Shown one piece after another: positions 32,555 through 42,539 of a DNA stretch of 64,000 nt. The stretch comes from Phoronis australis (taxonomy: Eukaryota > Phoronida > Phoronidae), in assembly GCA_002633005.1 (NCBI GenBank), contig NMRA01000036.1, positions 477,133 through 541,132 on the forward strand. Reading direction: 5' to 3'. The position numbers and the translations under genes were made by a program. The notes beneath the pieces were generated by a model that ran no database searches, was not told the DNA's origin, and worked only from the letters and a program-made list of their open reading frames with translations. Numbering within the stretch: the stretch's first letter is position 1; every line of letters begins with the position of its first letter.

Positions 32555-32695
32555 TTTTTGGGGTTTTTTTTTGGTTGGGTGTGGTTTCCCGTACATTCTC
32601 GTAGTTTAGGCAGTGTCTTGGTTATAAACGCCAATTCATTCCCTAACAAGTTTGTCCCATTTATTTATTTATTTATATTGCTTACAAACTCGATC

Positions 32696-34278
32696 ATGTC
32701 AGTCAGTTTTTATGTACCTATTAACTACTGTCGTGAGTCAGAGTTGTGGGCTTTGCCGGGAGTCGACAAGGACATAGCCCGTCAGATAGTTGACTTCCGA
32801 AAAAGGTGTCCCATCGATCACCGGAATATCTATGAGATATCGGATGATTGGGTGGTTACAAGTTTGGTGACTGAGCGGGTGGATTACTCATTAGCCCCTG
32901 TATCAGATTCCCATACATACAATTTGCCGGCAGGGTTAGCTCGAGTGGCTGACACTTGCGACAGGCTGAATACGTCCCCTAGTCCTCGTTTGGAAAGGAC
33001 TGTAAGGTACCAAGGGGGTTCCCAATACCAAGTAGATGAGGGTAGGCGCGACAGTGGCATAAGTCCCGGTGTTTATACTCCTCCTAGTAGGCGAAGAGGG
33101 TATTCGGGAAACATAGGAGGTCGGTGTGACAGCGGTCTGGATCCCGACACTTTTATTTCTCCTGTTCGCCCAAGGGGGTACTGGGAAAATAGAGAGGGAA
33201 GGCGCGACAGAGGCGGAAGTCCCGGCGCAAGAAATGCCAGGGGGTATAAAGTGGATTCGCATGCTCCTCATAATTTAGTTTTCAAGGGCTTGCGAAATAC
33301 CTGGAAAGATTTCCACTGGAAGTTTAGCCGTTTTGCTAGGGAAAACTTCTGGTCTGGTGATAAATGTTTAGCAGAGCTAAGTCTTTGCTGTGAAGGGGAT
33401 GCACTCCGCTTTCTCTGTAATTTTACAGAAAGTCAGCCAGAGGCATTATATGAGGATGTGGTAGAAGCCATGAGAAAACGCTTTGGCATTTCTTCTGGAG
33501 TGCCAGGGGTGGATCAATTACAATTCCACTCTGTGTCCCAAAAGCATGCCGAGTCCCTTCACCAGTGGGCTGACAGGCTCTATCATTTTTTTTTTGTTGG
33601 CATTCCCCCATCCTTCCGACAGTACTCAGGTTTTGCCTGGGGTTAATTGATAAGCAAATGGCTCACCATGTCCTTAATAGTGGCCCCCGTTCTTTTGACG
33701 AGGCTTTGGATTGTGCGGTTTGGTATTTGACAACCAAAGCTCTCATTCATGCACATCATCCATTCACAAATTCAAAAGTGATTGATGATGACTGCTACAT
33801 GCAGAGTCATTACCCAGTCACGCCCAAACATCCTTCTGAGGATACTATCAGCGCCTTAGTGGAGAGATGTAATGTATTAGAGTCCCGTGTTAGTTATCTA
33901 ACGGAAGATAAAAAATTATTACACCAAAAGTTGGACCACATGACTCGCATGTTTTATAAAATGGAGGACAATTTCTCTAACACTAAACCAAATGTTGAGA
34001 AAGTTCGTCCGATCACTGTACCATCTTGCCATGATTCTACCCGTCCAGTTCCCATCACAGCTTCTGTTCGTCCTGTCCGTTCAACACACAAGTATGGCAA
34101 GTGCTTTAGATGTGGAGAAAGTGATCATTTGCGTGTCAATTGTCCAAAAAACAGACCGGCTGGCGTCAAGCGGGTATCATCAGCGTTTCCAAACGTTTTA
34201 AGTTGGAGCGGACTGAATGAAAAATCGATGTCCCAAGTAATGGGGGGGGCCCCAACCAAAAAAGACACAACCTGTTAA
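32696..34278 (+). pseudogene. Ty3/Gypsy-type gag, frameshifted, with N-terminal helix-hairpin-helix and C-terminal zinc knuckle
   Basis: The first frame runs from ATG 32696 to TAA 33646. It contains a ComEA-like helix-hairpin-helix (LPGVDKDIARQIVDFR, residues about 18-33), an Arg/Gly/Ser-rich middle with three repeats around RRDSG, and a retrotransposon-gag capsid segment (WKDFHWKFSRFARENFW, then LHQWADRLYH). The frame breaks at a 10-T run (33588-33597). The capsid then continues in another frame through 33658, followed by a coiled-coil-like stretch and a CCHC knuckle (CFRCGESDHLRVNC, 34102-34143), ending at 34278. No protease, RT or integrase follows, so this copy is internally deleted or non-autonomous. 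The shift may be a sequencing error at the homopolymer. Confidence 0.8.
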
Positions 34279-34480
34279 CATAAAGACAATGTGATAGTTC
34301 CCATTTGAAGATGGAGATAAAACAACTGTTAAATCAGATAAAACCAATAAAAAGCGTTTGAAGTGCCAGCACACCCCAAATGGACAGTAAAATAGTAGAC
34401 AGAGTTTTCCAAACGAACAACACATTAGAATAAACATTTTTGTGAATGATGTTAATTCCCGGGTGGGCCTCACTTCTTTT

Positions 34481-34494
34481 AGGGAAGGGGAGAA
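34481..34494 (+). promoter_or_regulatory. Polypurine tract
   Basis: AGGGAAGGGGAGAA lies immediately before TGTTGTAATTATAG, the typical plus-strand priming tract at the start of a Gypsy 3' LTR. Confidence 0.65.
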
Positions 34495-34735
34495 TGTTGT
34501 AATTATAGTAAACATCATTCGTCCTTGTCCTTGTCCTGTGCTGTCCTGTGATTCGTCCATGTGATAGTTCCCGGATGGCACCAGCATAAAAACATCACCA
34601 AACCCGGGAACTTGGCCTGTCAAATCTGGACCTTGGTGAAAGCTGGTTGTGTAGGCTTTCAGCCGTACAGATTGGCCGTACATTGTAAGTACTCTCCGTG
34701 AGGCATAACTAGTGAACCTGTGTAGAAATACAACA
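34495..34735 (+). mobile_element. Probable 3' LTR of the gag element
   Basis: It begins TGTTGTAATTATAG after a polypurine tract and plausibly ends at ...AAATACAACA. The matching 5' LTR is not found upstream of 32538, so the right boundary is inferred. The long open frame on the opposite strand here is a chance frame. Confidence 0.5.
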
Positions 34736-34901
34736 ACGGTGTCCAGGGACTTCAAATTTATGACAAGGTGCTATTTCCGGTTTCGCAACGGCGGGAAGCT
34801 CAATCATGTGATCAAGGGCCTGAGCTGCTGGCTTGAAATGTTATGTTTAACTAAATTATAGTCTTCTAGTATGTAACTTCTCTCATTTTTACCAGTGACA
34901 G

Positions 34902-35060
34902 GGTCGTTGGCTGCAGTATCAGTATGTCCTGATGAGCTGGCTCTTCAAACGTGGTCTGATTAAGACTGTTCTGACACCAGAGCACAGCAAGTTCATCAGT
35001 GAAGGCACTTTCCCGTTTTTATGCTCCACTGCATGGCTTTTCATCATTCTTCTCTTGTAA
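34902..35060 (+). CDS. Candidate 3'-terminal exon with hydrophobic C-terminus, unrecognised
   Basis: After an acceptor (acag at 34901, or ctgcag at 34916, same frame) the frame reads YQYVLMSWLFKRGLIKTVLT, then PEHSKFISEG and a final hydrophobic stretch (FPFLCSTAWLFIILLL) before TAA. The ending looks like a membrane anchor. Upstream exons are not identifiable in the 2.9 kb to the left, which the gag element fills. I do not recognise the protein. Confidence 0.35.
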   Translation, partial: GRWLQYQYVLMSWLFKRGLIKTVLTPEHSKFISEGTFPFLCSTAWLFIILLL

Positions 35061-35457
35061 AACTTGTATGTATTCCAATTTGAGCTGCAGACGAAGGGAA
35101 ACTGCCTGTTAGTTTTGTGTTTTCAATATGCAATAGTGAAATGATGCAAAACTGGTTCTAACACTCCATTATGAGGCTCTTTCTTTATAGGAAAACCAAC
35201 TTGTGACGTTTCCGATGTCTGGCGGCCTTGTGATTAAAGCCAGTGGGTTTGAATACGATATTTTCAATTTTCTCTGAGGTTAAAAAACTAGGGGAATTTT
35301 CTGTCGTGATGAGGAGAATTTTGCATGATTTTTTAATATTTTTGACAGACTGAGAGGAATGGGGGCCATATTCCGCCCCAATTTTGAGGGATCGAGGGCC
35401 CTGAAACGATTTAATATAGAGTATTTGGCTTTTCGTAGAACTGCTTCTAGTTAATCA

Positions 35458-35560
35458 TTGTAAGCCGCTGTTAGCCTCCCCCTAAGGGCAATTGCTATTA
35501 GCCGATTGGTTGGCACTCTTGCTGGGATAGGCAGTCTCAGATAGCAGGATCACTGTTCAC
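35458..35560 (+). repeat. Second tRNA-like/SINE-type fragment
   Basis: It shares gggcaattgc-tattagc and ga-tggttggcac-cttgc-gg with 32430-32500, including the A-box region, but diverges before the B box. This supports a dispersed tRNA-derived family. Confidence 0.45.
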
Positions 35561-36113
35561 AGTGGTGATTCCTGTAATTAATTGTCCCACCGCACTGGTT
35601 GATCTCTCAAGTTAGCCTTGCATACTTTTGGGAGGGGGGTGCGTAGTTCTTAAACGCTTCTGGAATGGCGTGTATGCCTAGCTTCTCTTTAAAAGTTATT
35701 TATCTCGCCTTAATTGAGGTCCACTGTAGAAACATCTACATGTTTATTGCCGAGAATCTAGCATGTGTCCATCAATGTGCAAGCGAGCTATTAGCATCCG
35801 AACGGATGCTAATTGGCAAGCGATTTACAGACGCTTTAAGGCTTTGCATTTTGACAAAAATTTCATGGCCAAAAATGCAGCCATGATGAGATGCAACTTG
35901 TCACTTCATACATGTTGATTGGTCTGTGTGCCAAATGTGAGTGTACTAGGACTGGAATTGTCCTCCAACTGATACCATATCAACTTCTTGTGTTTGAAGC
36001 TAAACTGGCGTTCAAATTGTTGAATTTTGCCCAGCAACTCTTGCAAACTGTTGGTAATTGTTTGCTTTTTTATTCATTGTAGGACTGTGTTGCCTTCATA
36101 AAATTAGTAGACC

Positions 36114-36782
36114 ATGTTTTTGGATATCAACCATCTGCTAGGCATTGAGCAGTCAGAGGATCTGAAGGGGAAGATGGTGGCTGCATGTAGTTCTAATACA
36201 GATGGCAGTTTTTTAATTCACCATTTCCTGACTATGTTTTTGAAACAAAATCAGCCTGTGTGTTTTCTTACTTTGGGACAGTCATTTGGCCACTACAATG
36301 CTGTTGCATTAAAACTTGGTGTTAACCTGAAAACTGCTAGAGACAGTGACCAGCTGCATGTTGTTGAAGGACTGAAGTTATTTAGAACAAGACTGTACAA
36401 TCCTACGAAAAATGCGAATCCATCTGTTAATTTGTTTGATTTTTTGGAGAGAGAGGATGGATCATTACAGTCGATGTATAATATTCTTAAGGAGGTGTTT
36501 ATCGTTGCGTCACAGAGAGGCTCATGTGCACTGCTTCTCATTGACGACATACGAGTGCTAACTAGTGTGGGGGCTTCAGGGAAACAAGTCATGACAATGA
36601 TGCACCAATTGAGACATATGGTTGCTGGATATGGGGGTTGCTTAGCAACGTTACTCAGCACTGATAGATATGGTGAAGATGAGGTCAACGCTTTGCTGTG
36701 GAGGTGGTTTTGTCATGAGAGTGACCTTACAATACACATGTATGGACTGGACTCTGGCTATTGTAAAGAAGTACATGGTGAG
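36114..36782 (+). CDS. ELP6: ELP6 exon 1 (223 codons)
   Basis: It contains nearly the whole RecA-like domain and ends CKEVHGE|GTAGGT. The frame stays open past the donor to 36854, but the extra residues do not fit the family, whereas exon 2 does. Confidence 0.93.
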
Positions 36783-38851
36783 GTAGGTTATTGTCTTGAA
36801 TATAGTGCTCAGTTAATACCGGTAGTTTTATCTTCCAATACAGACCTGGGGTGACTAGCTTGAAGCCAGCTTATCTACTTTTGCCCTAAAAATGTATTTG
36901 TATGCTCCTAACCATGGTCATGTATAGCAGAAACTGCTATTGGAAGTGAGGAGTCTACTATGTTACTAAAAGCAGTAATATTATCCAGTTTAAAGACAAT
37001 TTTACCAAGTTCTGGTAAAATTGCAGCTAAAAAGTTGCTTGAAAATCATCAATGCCATTGATCTTATTTCTCTAACACCCCCTAGTGGCAATTTTTTGCA
37101 TCCACGGCTTTTCTCCTAATCCTTTGAAGGATCTTTGTGAAATTTGGCAGACATGTTCTTATGGAGGTGACAACAGATGGAATTCCTTGTCGCATTTTCA
37201 CGAAATTTGGCAGATCGCTGTTATCAGAGAGACCACAAACCCCCAATTTCAGATGGGTTTGATGTACTATCTAGCAGCCTTTTTATTATTTTTAAATCAC
37301 ATTTTATAAGCAGGTCCCTAAGGCAAGCTCTTAGATTCTTAACAGTTGGGGGGCACATGGGAGGCGGAGCATCCCATGGGATTTGAAAGTCCTTTTTTCA
37401 AATTTATTTGTATTAACCTGGATTTTTGTTCAATCCACAGGTAGCTATTGCAATTTGTAAGTTGAACCTGAACTCCAAAATATTGGTGAAATATGTACTT
37501 TGTGTACCGTAATCCAGATATGCACTTTGTACAATGTCATCAAAAAGTCATACTCCTAACAGTCAGTTTGACATGTACTAGTTTCTCACCAACAACTTCC
37601 GATTTTCAAAAGAATATTGTTTTTATGATACTGTGGGGGAAAAGTTTCAACATTGTGTCGTTATAAAACCACCAGAAATATTTCTATTGCGAAATTCTCA
37701 AATGTTAGTCTACGCTTTTCAAACTTCCATCCGTTCGATGGCGGTATTCTTCTTTACGATAATAAGTGCCCACATATTTCAGACCGACCCGAATACTGCT
37801 GTGCCCCCTAGTGGCAATTTTAGTTTTTTACGTTTTCCTATGTATCTTTGGAGTTCCTTGATGGATTTTCATGAAATTTGGTAAAAAGGTTTTTTACTAC
37901 AAAGGCGATGATGCCATTCCATTTTCGGATGGATTCGACGAATTTTACGCCACCTTGTGGACATTTTTATTTTTGCGCCCATTTTCTGGCATCGGCCTCG
38001 CTATCTGTCATACCGCTCATCGGAACATTTATAAAAATTTCAAAATTATTGCTGATGAGAAGGCCTTGAGTGACAATGATTTTTGTGTAGTCCTCTAGAG
38101 GCGATATTTATTTATCTGTGACCAAGTCTCTTTAACTGTTTGCCATAGGATACAAATAAACAACCCTAGAAGCACACCGTTTGCGGTGCAGTCGTGGGCA
38201 CATTTCAACGCAAGTACAAAGATCGACCAACAGGACTGTCATCTAACAACTGTCGAATCCTACAGCTTAGATAGATTTAAGACCTTTGATTGTTTATGGT
38301 AGTTACTCTCCTTCGTTGTTAGTGTACTTAATTAACATCAGGTTTCACTTGTTTTACTTAGTAGTTATTACATAATGTACTAATTACTGGATTTCACTAT
38401 TCTCCATCCACGCACAATCACAAAGCATACTTACTTTTTAAACTGAACTCACAGTCAACTTCTGACGTCCTATTTTGCTGTCTTCCTTTTCTCGACTGTC
38501 CCAGCCCTATGCCTATTCCAGTTTTAAACTTTACGCCTGCAAATTATTAGGGATACCTGGTTCCTCAGCTTCCTGTGTTCCTGCTAGAAGCACACAGTTT
38601 GCGATGCAATCGTGGGTGCATTTTAATGCTCTACCTTGCTCTTATTACAAAATATGAACATGTGTTTTAAAAACTCTGTAATGGTCTGATATCACAACAT
38701 CTTCAGTCTGAATGGAAATTGTATTATTTTCCAGATGGCTATATGCTGGCGATGTACTTCCTACTCAAGAAGTGACAAAAAGATGCAATTCAAAGTGCAA
38801 GACAAGTCTGTGACTCTGTTTGCACCTGGAACATCTTCAGCCATTTTGTAA
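36114..38851 (+). CDS. ELP6: ELP6, Elongator complex subunit 6
   Basis: This is a RecA-fold subunit of the Elp456 hexamer of Elongator, which supports tRNA wobble-uridine modification. Exon 1 (36114-36782) encodes MFLDINHLLGIEQSEDLKGK, then NTDGSFLIHHFLTMFLKQNQ, QSFGHYNAVALKLGV and a LLIDDIRVLTSVGASG segment. Exon 2 (38735-38851) encodes MQFKVQDKSVTLFAPGTSSA and the end IL. The spliced product is 261 residues, close to the usual size (about 266). Both junctions are phase 0 (GAG|GTAGGT, ttttccag). The start fits the family N-terminus (MF.LN.LL). As in the family it lacks a Walker A motif. The 1.95-kb intron is mostly repeat. Confidence 0.93.
37070..38240 (+). repeat. CCTAGTGG/GAAATTTGG repeat in the ELP6 intron
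   Basis: The same blocks as in the GBF1 introns recur (caccccctagtggcaattt, tttcacgaaatttggcagat, gtgccccctagtggcaattt, tttcatgaaatttgg). The array ends in an AGAAGCACACCGTTTGCGGTGCA module at about 38168. Confidence 0.75.
38580..38655 (+). repeat. AGAAGCAC module, isolated copy
   Basis: agaagcacacagtttgcgat, then gcaatcgtggg and a cttgctcttattacaaaat tail. It is related to modules at 9493, 9930 and 38168. It ends 79 bases before ELP6 exon 2. Confidence 0.6.
38735..38851 (+). CDS. ELP6: ELP6 exon 2 (38 codons plus stop)
   Basis: It begins after ttattttccag with ICWRC and contains FKVQDKSVTLFAPGTS, matching the C-terminal strand of ELP6 (family pattern Y-K-I-Q-D-K-S-V-xFF). It was found by reading the frame beyond the intron repeats, as it is too short for a simple ORF scan. 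Confidence 0.9.
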   Translation: MAICWRCTSYSRSDKKMQFKVQDKSVTLFAPGTSSAIL

Positions 38852-38999
38852 ATTACCTTATTCTCCATGTATGGACACTAAAACTCTGAACAGTAGTGTG
38901 TTTGTTATTGATTGGGTTCCGTAAATCCTAGGCACTAGCGACAAAAGCTGGTATGATCACATTTTCTCTTGTAATGTATGGCTATAACTTGTATTAATT

Positions 39000-39005
39000 A
39001 TTAAA
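39000..39005 (+). terminator. ELP6: Possible ELP6 poly(A) signal (ATTAAA)
   Basis: A variant hexamer 149 bases after the ELP6 stop, followed by T-rich sequence. It is the first plausible signal downstream. Confidence 0.4.
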
Positions 39006-40070
39006 GGCTTGTACTGCCATATCTTACTTTTTCGTGGGTTGCTTTGGTCAACAGAATGCACCCTGTGTTAGAAAAGTCTTATTCAAAAGAGAAATACAAA
39101 AATTTAATCTTGTCTGTCATATCACAAACTAAGTTCCTCACATTTCTTTATTTCGTATAGAACCCGTAATGGCATACCGGGAACATATATTAACTTTTAT
39201 TCAGAACCTGAACGGAGACATACACAAAAACTCTATTAAGACAGTTTTAAAAAATCACATTTTAATGAATCAGTCCCCTGTCCAAGCTTGCAAAAGAAAT
39301 GGCTCGGAGTTTTCATTCCCCATGCCCATTCGATACAAAGTTCGTTCATTTCCGTGTGACGTTATCATGTACTACATATGGTAATATATCTTACATATTT
39401 ACATTGTATCGTCGCATGGAAGATGGCGTATTGTAATTGTGTTATTCCCCATTATCAATTTACTTTGCCATATATTCTTTCATACATCTACAGTGTATAA
39501 GTTTGTGTGAATTCTACGTCAGATTTTCTCACGCCTCGTGTGAAACACATTAAAATTCACATGCACAGTAGGTCTTGTAAATTGAAATAGTGAAACGTGG
39601 ATCATTTATTGGACCGTCCTAATCCCGTCCCGTCCATCAAACAGGCAAGATTCACGGGGAGAGCTGGGGCCGTTCGGTATGGGTCCTGCAAAGTGTTTTT
39701 ATATTTTAATTCCTTGAGGATTGAGTCCTGCTGGAGTCCCGCCCTGTCCTCGAATCGTGAAAATAAAATTCAGTGGAAGGACAGATTTTATGTCCCATCG
39801 CATCCCCTCCTACATGGCGGGTGCCCGTGGACTCCTAAATTCGCTTGAAAACAACCAAACACACGCGTTGAGATTTGGGCCACTTACAGCTGTAAAGGCT
39901 AACCTTACTTTCGATTCATATGAGAAGTGGTTTCTTGTTTTGGATAAACCTGACACTTCATTATTGCTTTAGACCATGCTTGGCACATGAAACGACAAGA
40001 CAGGCCAACTCGTAGAGCCTGACGTCCAGCAACAATTGGAACTCGTAGTTCTTGCTAAGCCTAGAAATCG
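39006..40070. other. Intergenic, no gene seen
   Basis: There are only short chance frames. One stretch (39610-39760) is rich in gtcccgtcc-type sequence. I see no domain, RNA gene or clear element boundary. Confidence 0.5.
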
Positions 40071-40079
40071 CCGCTTATT

Positions 40080-41310
40080 ACTTGGCGAAATAAATTTCGC
40101 CAAGTATGTTGCTCTTCCACTAAGTTTTTTTTTTTTTTTTTGTTTGTTCGCACGATACAGGTCGCAATTTTCGTCCGATCATCACGAAATTTACACACAA
40201 CACGTACTTCCGGAAGTACTGGAAGCCTATTGTTTTTTGTCAAAATCGGATCCAAGGTGGCGGCTGTGGCGGCCATTTTGTTTCCATTTAAAGGTTCAAA
40301 TGCTTCTGTAGGCCACAAATTTTTACGTAAAAGGCTAAGAATCGGCACAGTTAATGGACCGGAAGTTTGCTACAAGTATACCGGAAATAGTTTACTTCCG
40401 GTTAAAGATGGCGGAAATATCGGCGATCGCGCATGCGCACCTCGATTTTGGCCTGAAAACGTTTTCTCTTCTAGAGGGCGAATTATATGACCAATTCCTT
40501 CGAATTTTTATAGGTATCAGTTTCTTGTAACATGCTAATATACAAAGCCAAAAAACCGGAAGTTGCTTTCAAGATGGCGGATCTGGCGCATGTTGACCTA
40601 TTTTCAGTCGTGCTGGAGTGCGATTTTAAACGGGAAGAGAAAAAGACGTGATTTTTTGCATGTGGATTCTTTGAAGTATATTCTTTCAAATGGCCTGTAA
40701 CAATTTTTTTCTCAGACTTACCATTTTCGAGTTATTTGACTTTGAATTTCTTAAAAAAACGCAAAATTTCATTTTTTTCGAAAAATTTACGGAATTAGGC
40801 GATACCATCAGTTTAGATAGAATTTTGAACGGGCTTTCAGAAGATGTTTTCCATTTTTCGCTAGGACGTCTACTTTTTGAGTTATTTGAGATTTTTTGAT
40901 AACGCTGTTCCTTTGTTGAGCGCTCTTTCTGCATTGATGTTGGTTTATCTTCTATTGAACTAGACTGTAGCCTATTTCTTGTTGATTTATGACATCTAAG
41001 TTCATCATATGAATGTTGTGATGTTGTTCATCATCGCCACCACCATCACCATATTCGTCATCATCGTCGTCATCTTCGTCATCATCTCCGTCGTTGTCTT
41101 TTCCGTTAATTTCGCCAAGTGTCGCACAAGACTGTATCCTTTTTCTTACTGATTTCGGACTTCTACGTTCGTCATGTGTATGTTGTTATTACTTCTTTTG
41201 TTCAACCTCGCCACCATCGTCGTCATATTCGTCATCTTCGTCATCATCTTTATCGTCATCTTTTTGGTTAATTTCGCCAAGGTTCGCTCCTCGGAGCGCT
41301 TTCATTTGAC
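40080..41310. repeat. Repeat region with ETS/NRF1/ATGGCGG motifs and a CATCNTCGT low-complexity tract
   Basis: It starts with the palindrome GGCGAAATAAATTTCGCC (about 40085) and a poly-T run. It then carries ACTTCCGGAAGT (40206-40217), further CCGGAAG and ACTTCCGG sites, AAGATGGCGG (about 40404 and 40572) and a perfect NRF1 palindrome (40428-40439). It ends in imperfect cgtcatcatcttcgtc triplet arrays (41035-41265). TTAATTTCGCCAAG recurs at about 41105 and 41268, marking internal repetition. No coding frame is evident. Confidence 0.6.
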
Positions 41311-42090
41311 TAGTGAACCATTTGAAACCAATTTCATAATTATAAGGGGCTTAAGTAAAAAATACAATTTTGTGACAATTGACAGGTATATAGACGCTTC
41401 AAGTTGAAACTTATTTGTGTTTTTATTACAATCAGCCCGAATCAAGTGACACGGCCTCCCCACTAATAGCCCAAACAAAAACGGGAACTAGGCTGACAAA
41501 CTCAATCAAGTCTCAAAATTTCCATGACGGCAATCCCTAGCGGCTGATGTGAAGCAGTCAAAATTTCGAAGGGTTGTCCAAGACTCAAAATTTTTGTTTT
41601 TGTCACCGTGTAATTTCCTACCCACTGGATGACCTGTTGGAGGATGGGACTTTCAGGCTTTTTATAGTTTGCGTTTTAGGCAGTATGCAGGGGCCCCACG
41701 AAGGTGTCTAAATGTTTCTTTAAAGCTACAATGAATAAACCCGCTTTCCATCATAACTTTTATTTATACCACTTTCCGTTTGGGAATTGATCTTAAATTA
41801 TTGCTAAGTCAAAGTGGATGTGATATCTGGGCTTCGCAAGAACCGAATGTGGAACGTCAGAGCATGTCACTTGCGTCAAGCGTGGTCTCAGTTAACGACA
41901 TATAATAAGGAACAAGCTGAGACCAGTTTTATAGCGGTGTGGCCTAAGCCAAAACTTTGCTTCTTGGAGTTGTTACGTACCACAATAACAAAGTATAATT
42001 TCAAATGAACAATATGAAACAAAATACAAGCGGGTGAGTGAGAAACTGTAAATAAGTGTACCTTTTGCACAGTCTTGAATAAGATAACCA
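41311..42090. other. Intergenic, no feature seen
   Basis: I find no exon, RNA gene or recognised repeat boundary; only short chance frames on both strands. Confidence 0.45.
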
Positions 42091-42114
42091 TTGCTTCGCT
42101 GTAAAGAACTTCCG

Positions 42115-42370
42115 GGGAGAAAGAGAGTCCATGAATCCATAGCGTCGTCTGGACTGTTCTTAGCTAGCGGGCGAGAGCTTAGAGACCGAAGCACATCCTT
42201 TGGCTACTGCCTCATGAACCACACCCACGTCGTTGACTGTTCGAAGCTGGCGGGCGAGAAGGAGAGAGTCCACAAAACCATAGTGACGTCGTTGACTTCT
42301 TAGCTAGCGGACGAGAGCTTCACGACTGCATCACTTCCTATGGCTTGTGCCTCTTGAACCACACCCAACC
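42115..42370 (-). repeat. ~140-bp tandem repeat, possibly part of an LTR
   Basis: Two diverged units share gagaaagagagtccatgaat, ccatag-gtcgt-tg, cttagctagcgggcgagagc and cctc-tgaaccacaccca. They lie directly downstream (on the minus strand) of the RNase H end of the decayed pol, where a 3' LTR is expected. Confidence 0.55.
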
Positions 42371-42539
42371 CACAGTTCACAGTGGTTATACAGCCACAGC
42401 TCCATCTAATAGTGGAAGCTTAATTAAAGACCACATGACGCTGCACTTAGAAAGTATTGATCTAAGCAAATTTTAGGTACACTGAACAAAACCTAACAAC
42501 TTCTTACGCTCCAACAGGGCATGCCGCTTTTACAGATCT

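Noticed and set aside
34198-34755. 185-codon minus-strand frame
   Set aside because: It is antisense to the gag 3' end and LTR, with no recognisable domain. It is most likely a chance frame.
36293-36688. 131-codon minus-strand frame
   Set aside because: It is the antisense shadow of ELP6 exon 1.
36783-36854. Read-through C-terminus of ELP6
   Set aside because: The frame stays open past the donor, but the residues do not match the family, whereas the exon at 38735 gives the expected C-terminus.
41035-41280. CRISPR array or coding Ser/Asp-rich repeat
   Set aside because: The repeats are imperfect 3-base units without regular spacers, in animal DNA. This is simple low-complexity sequence.
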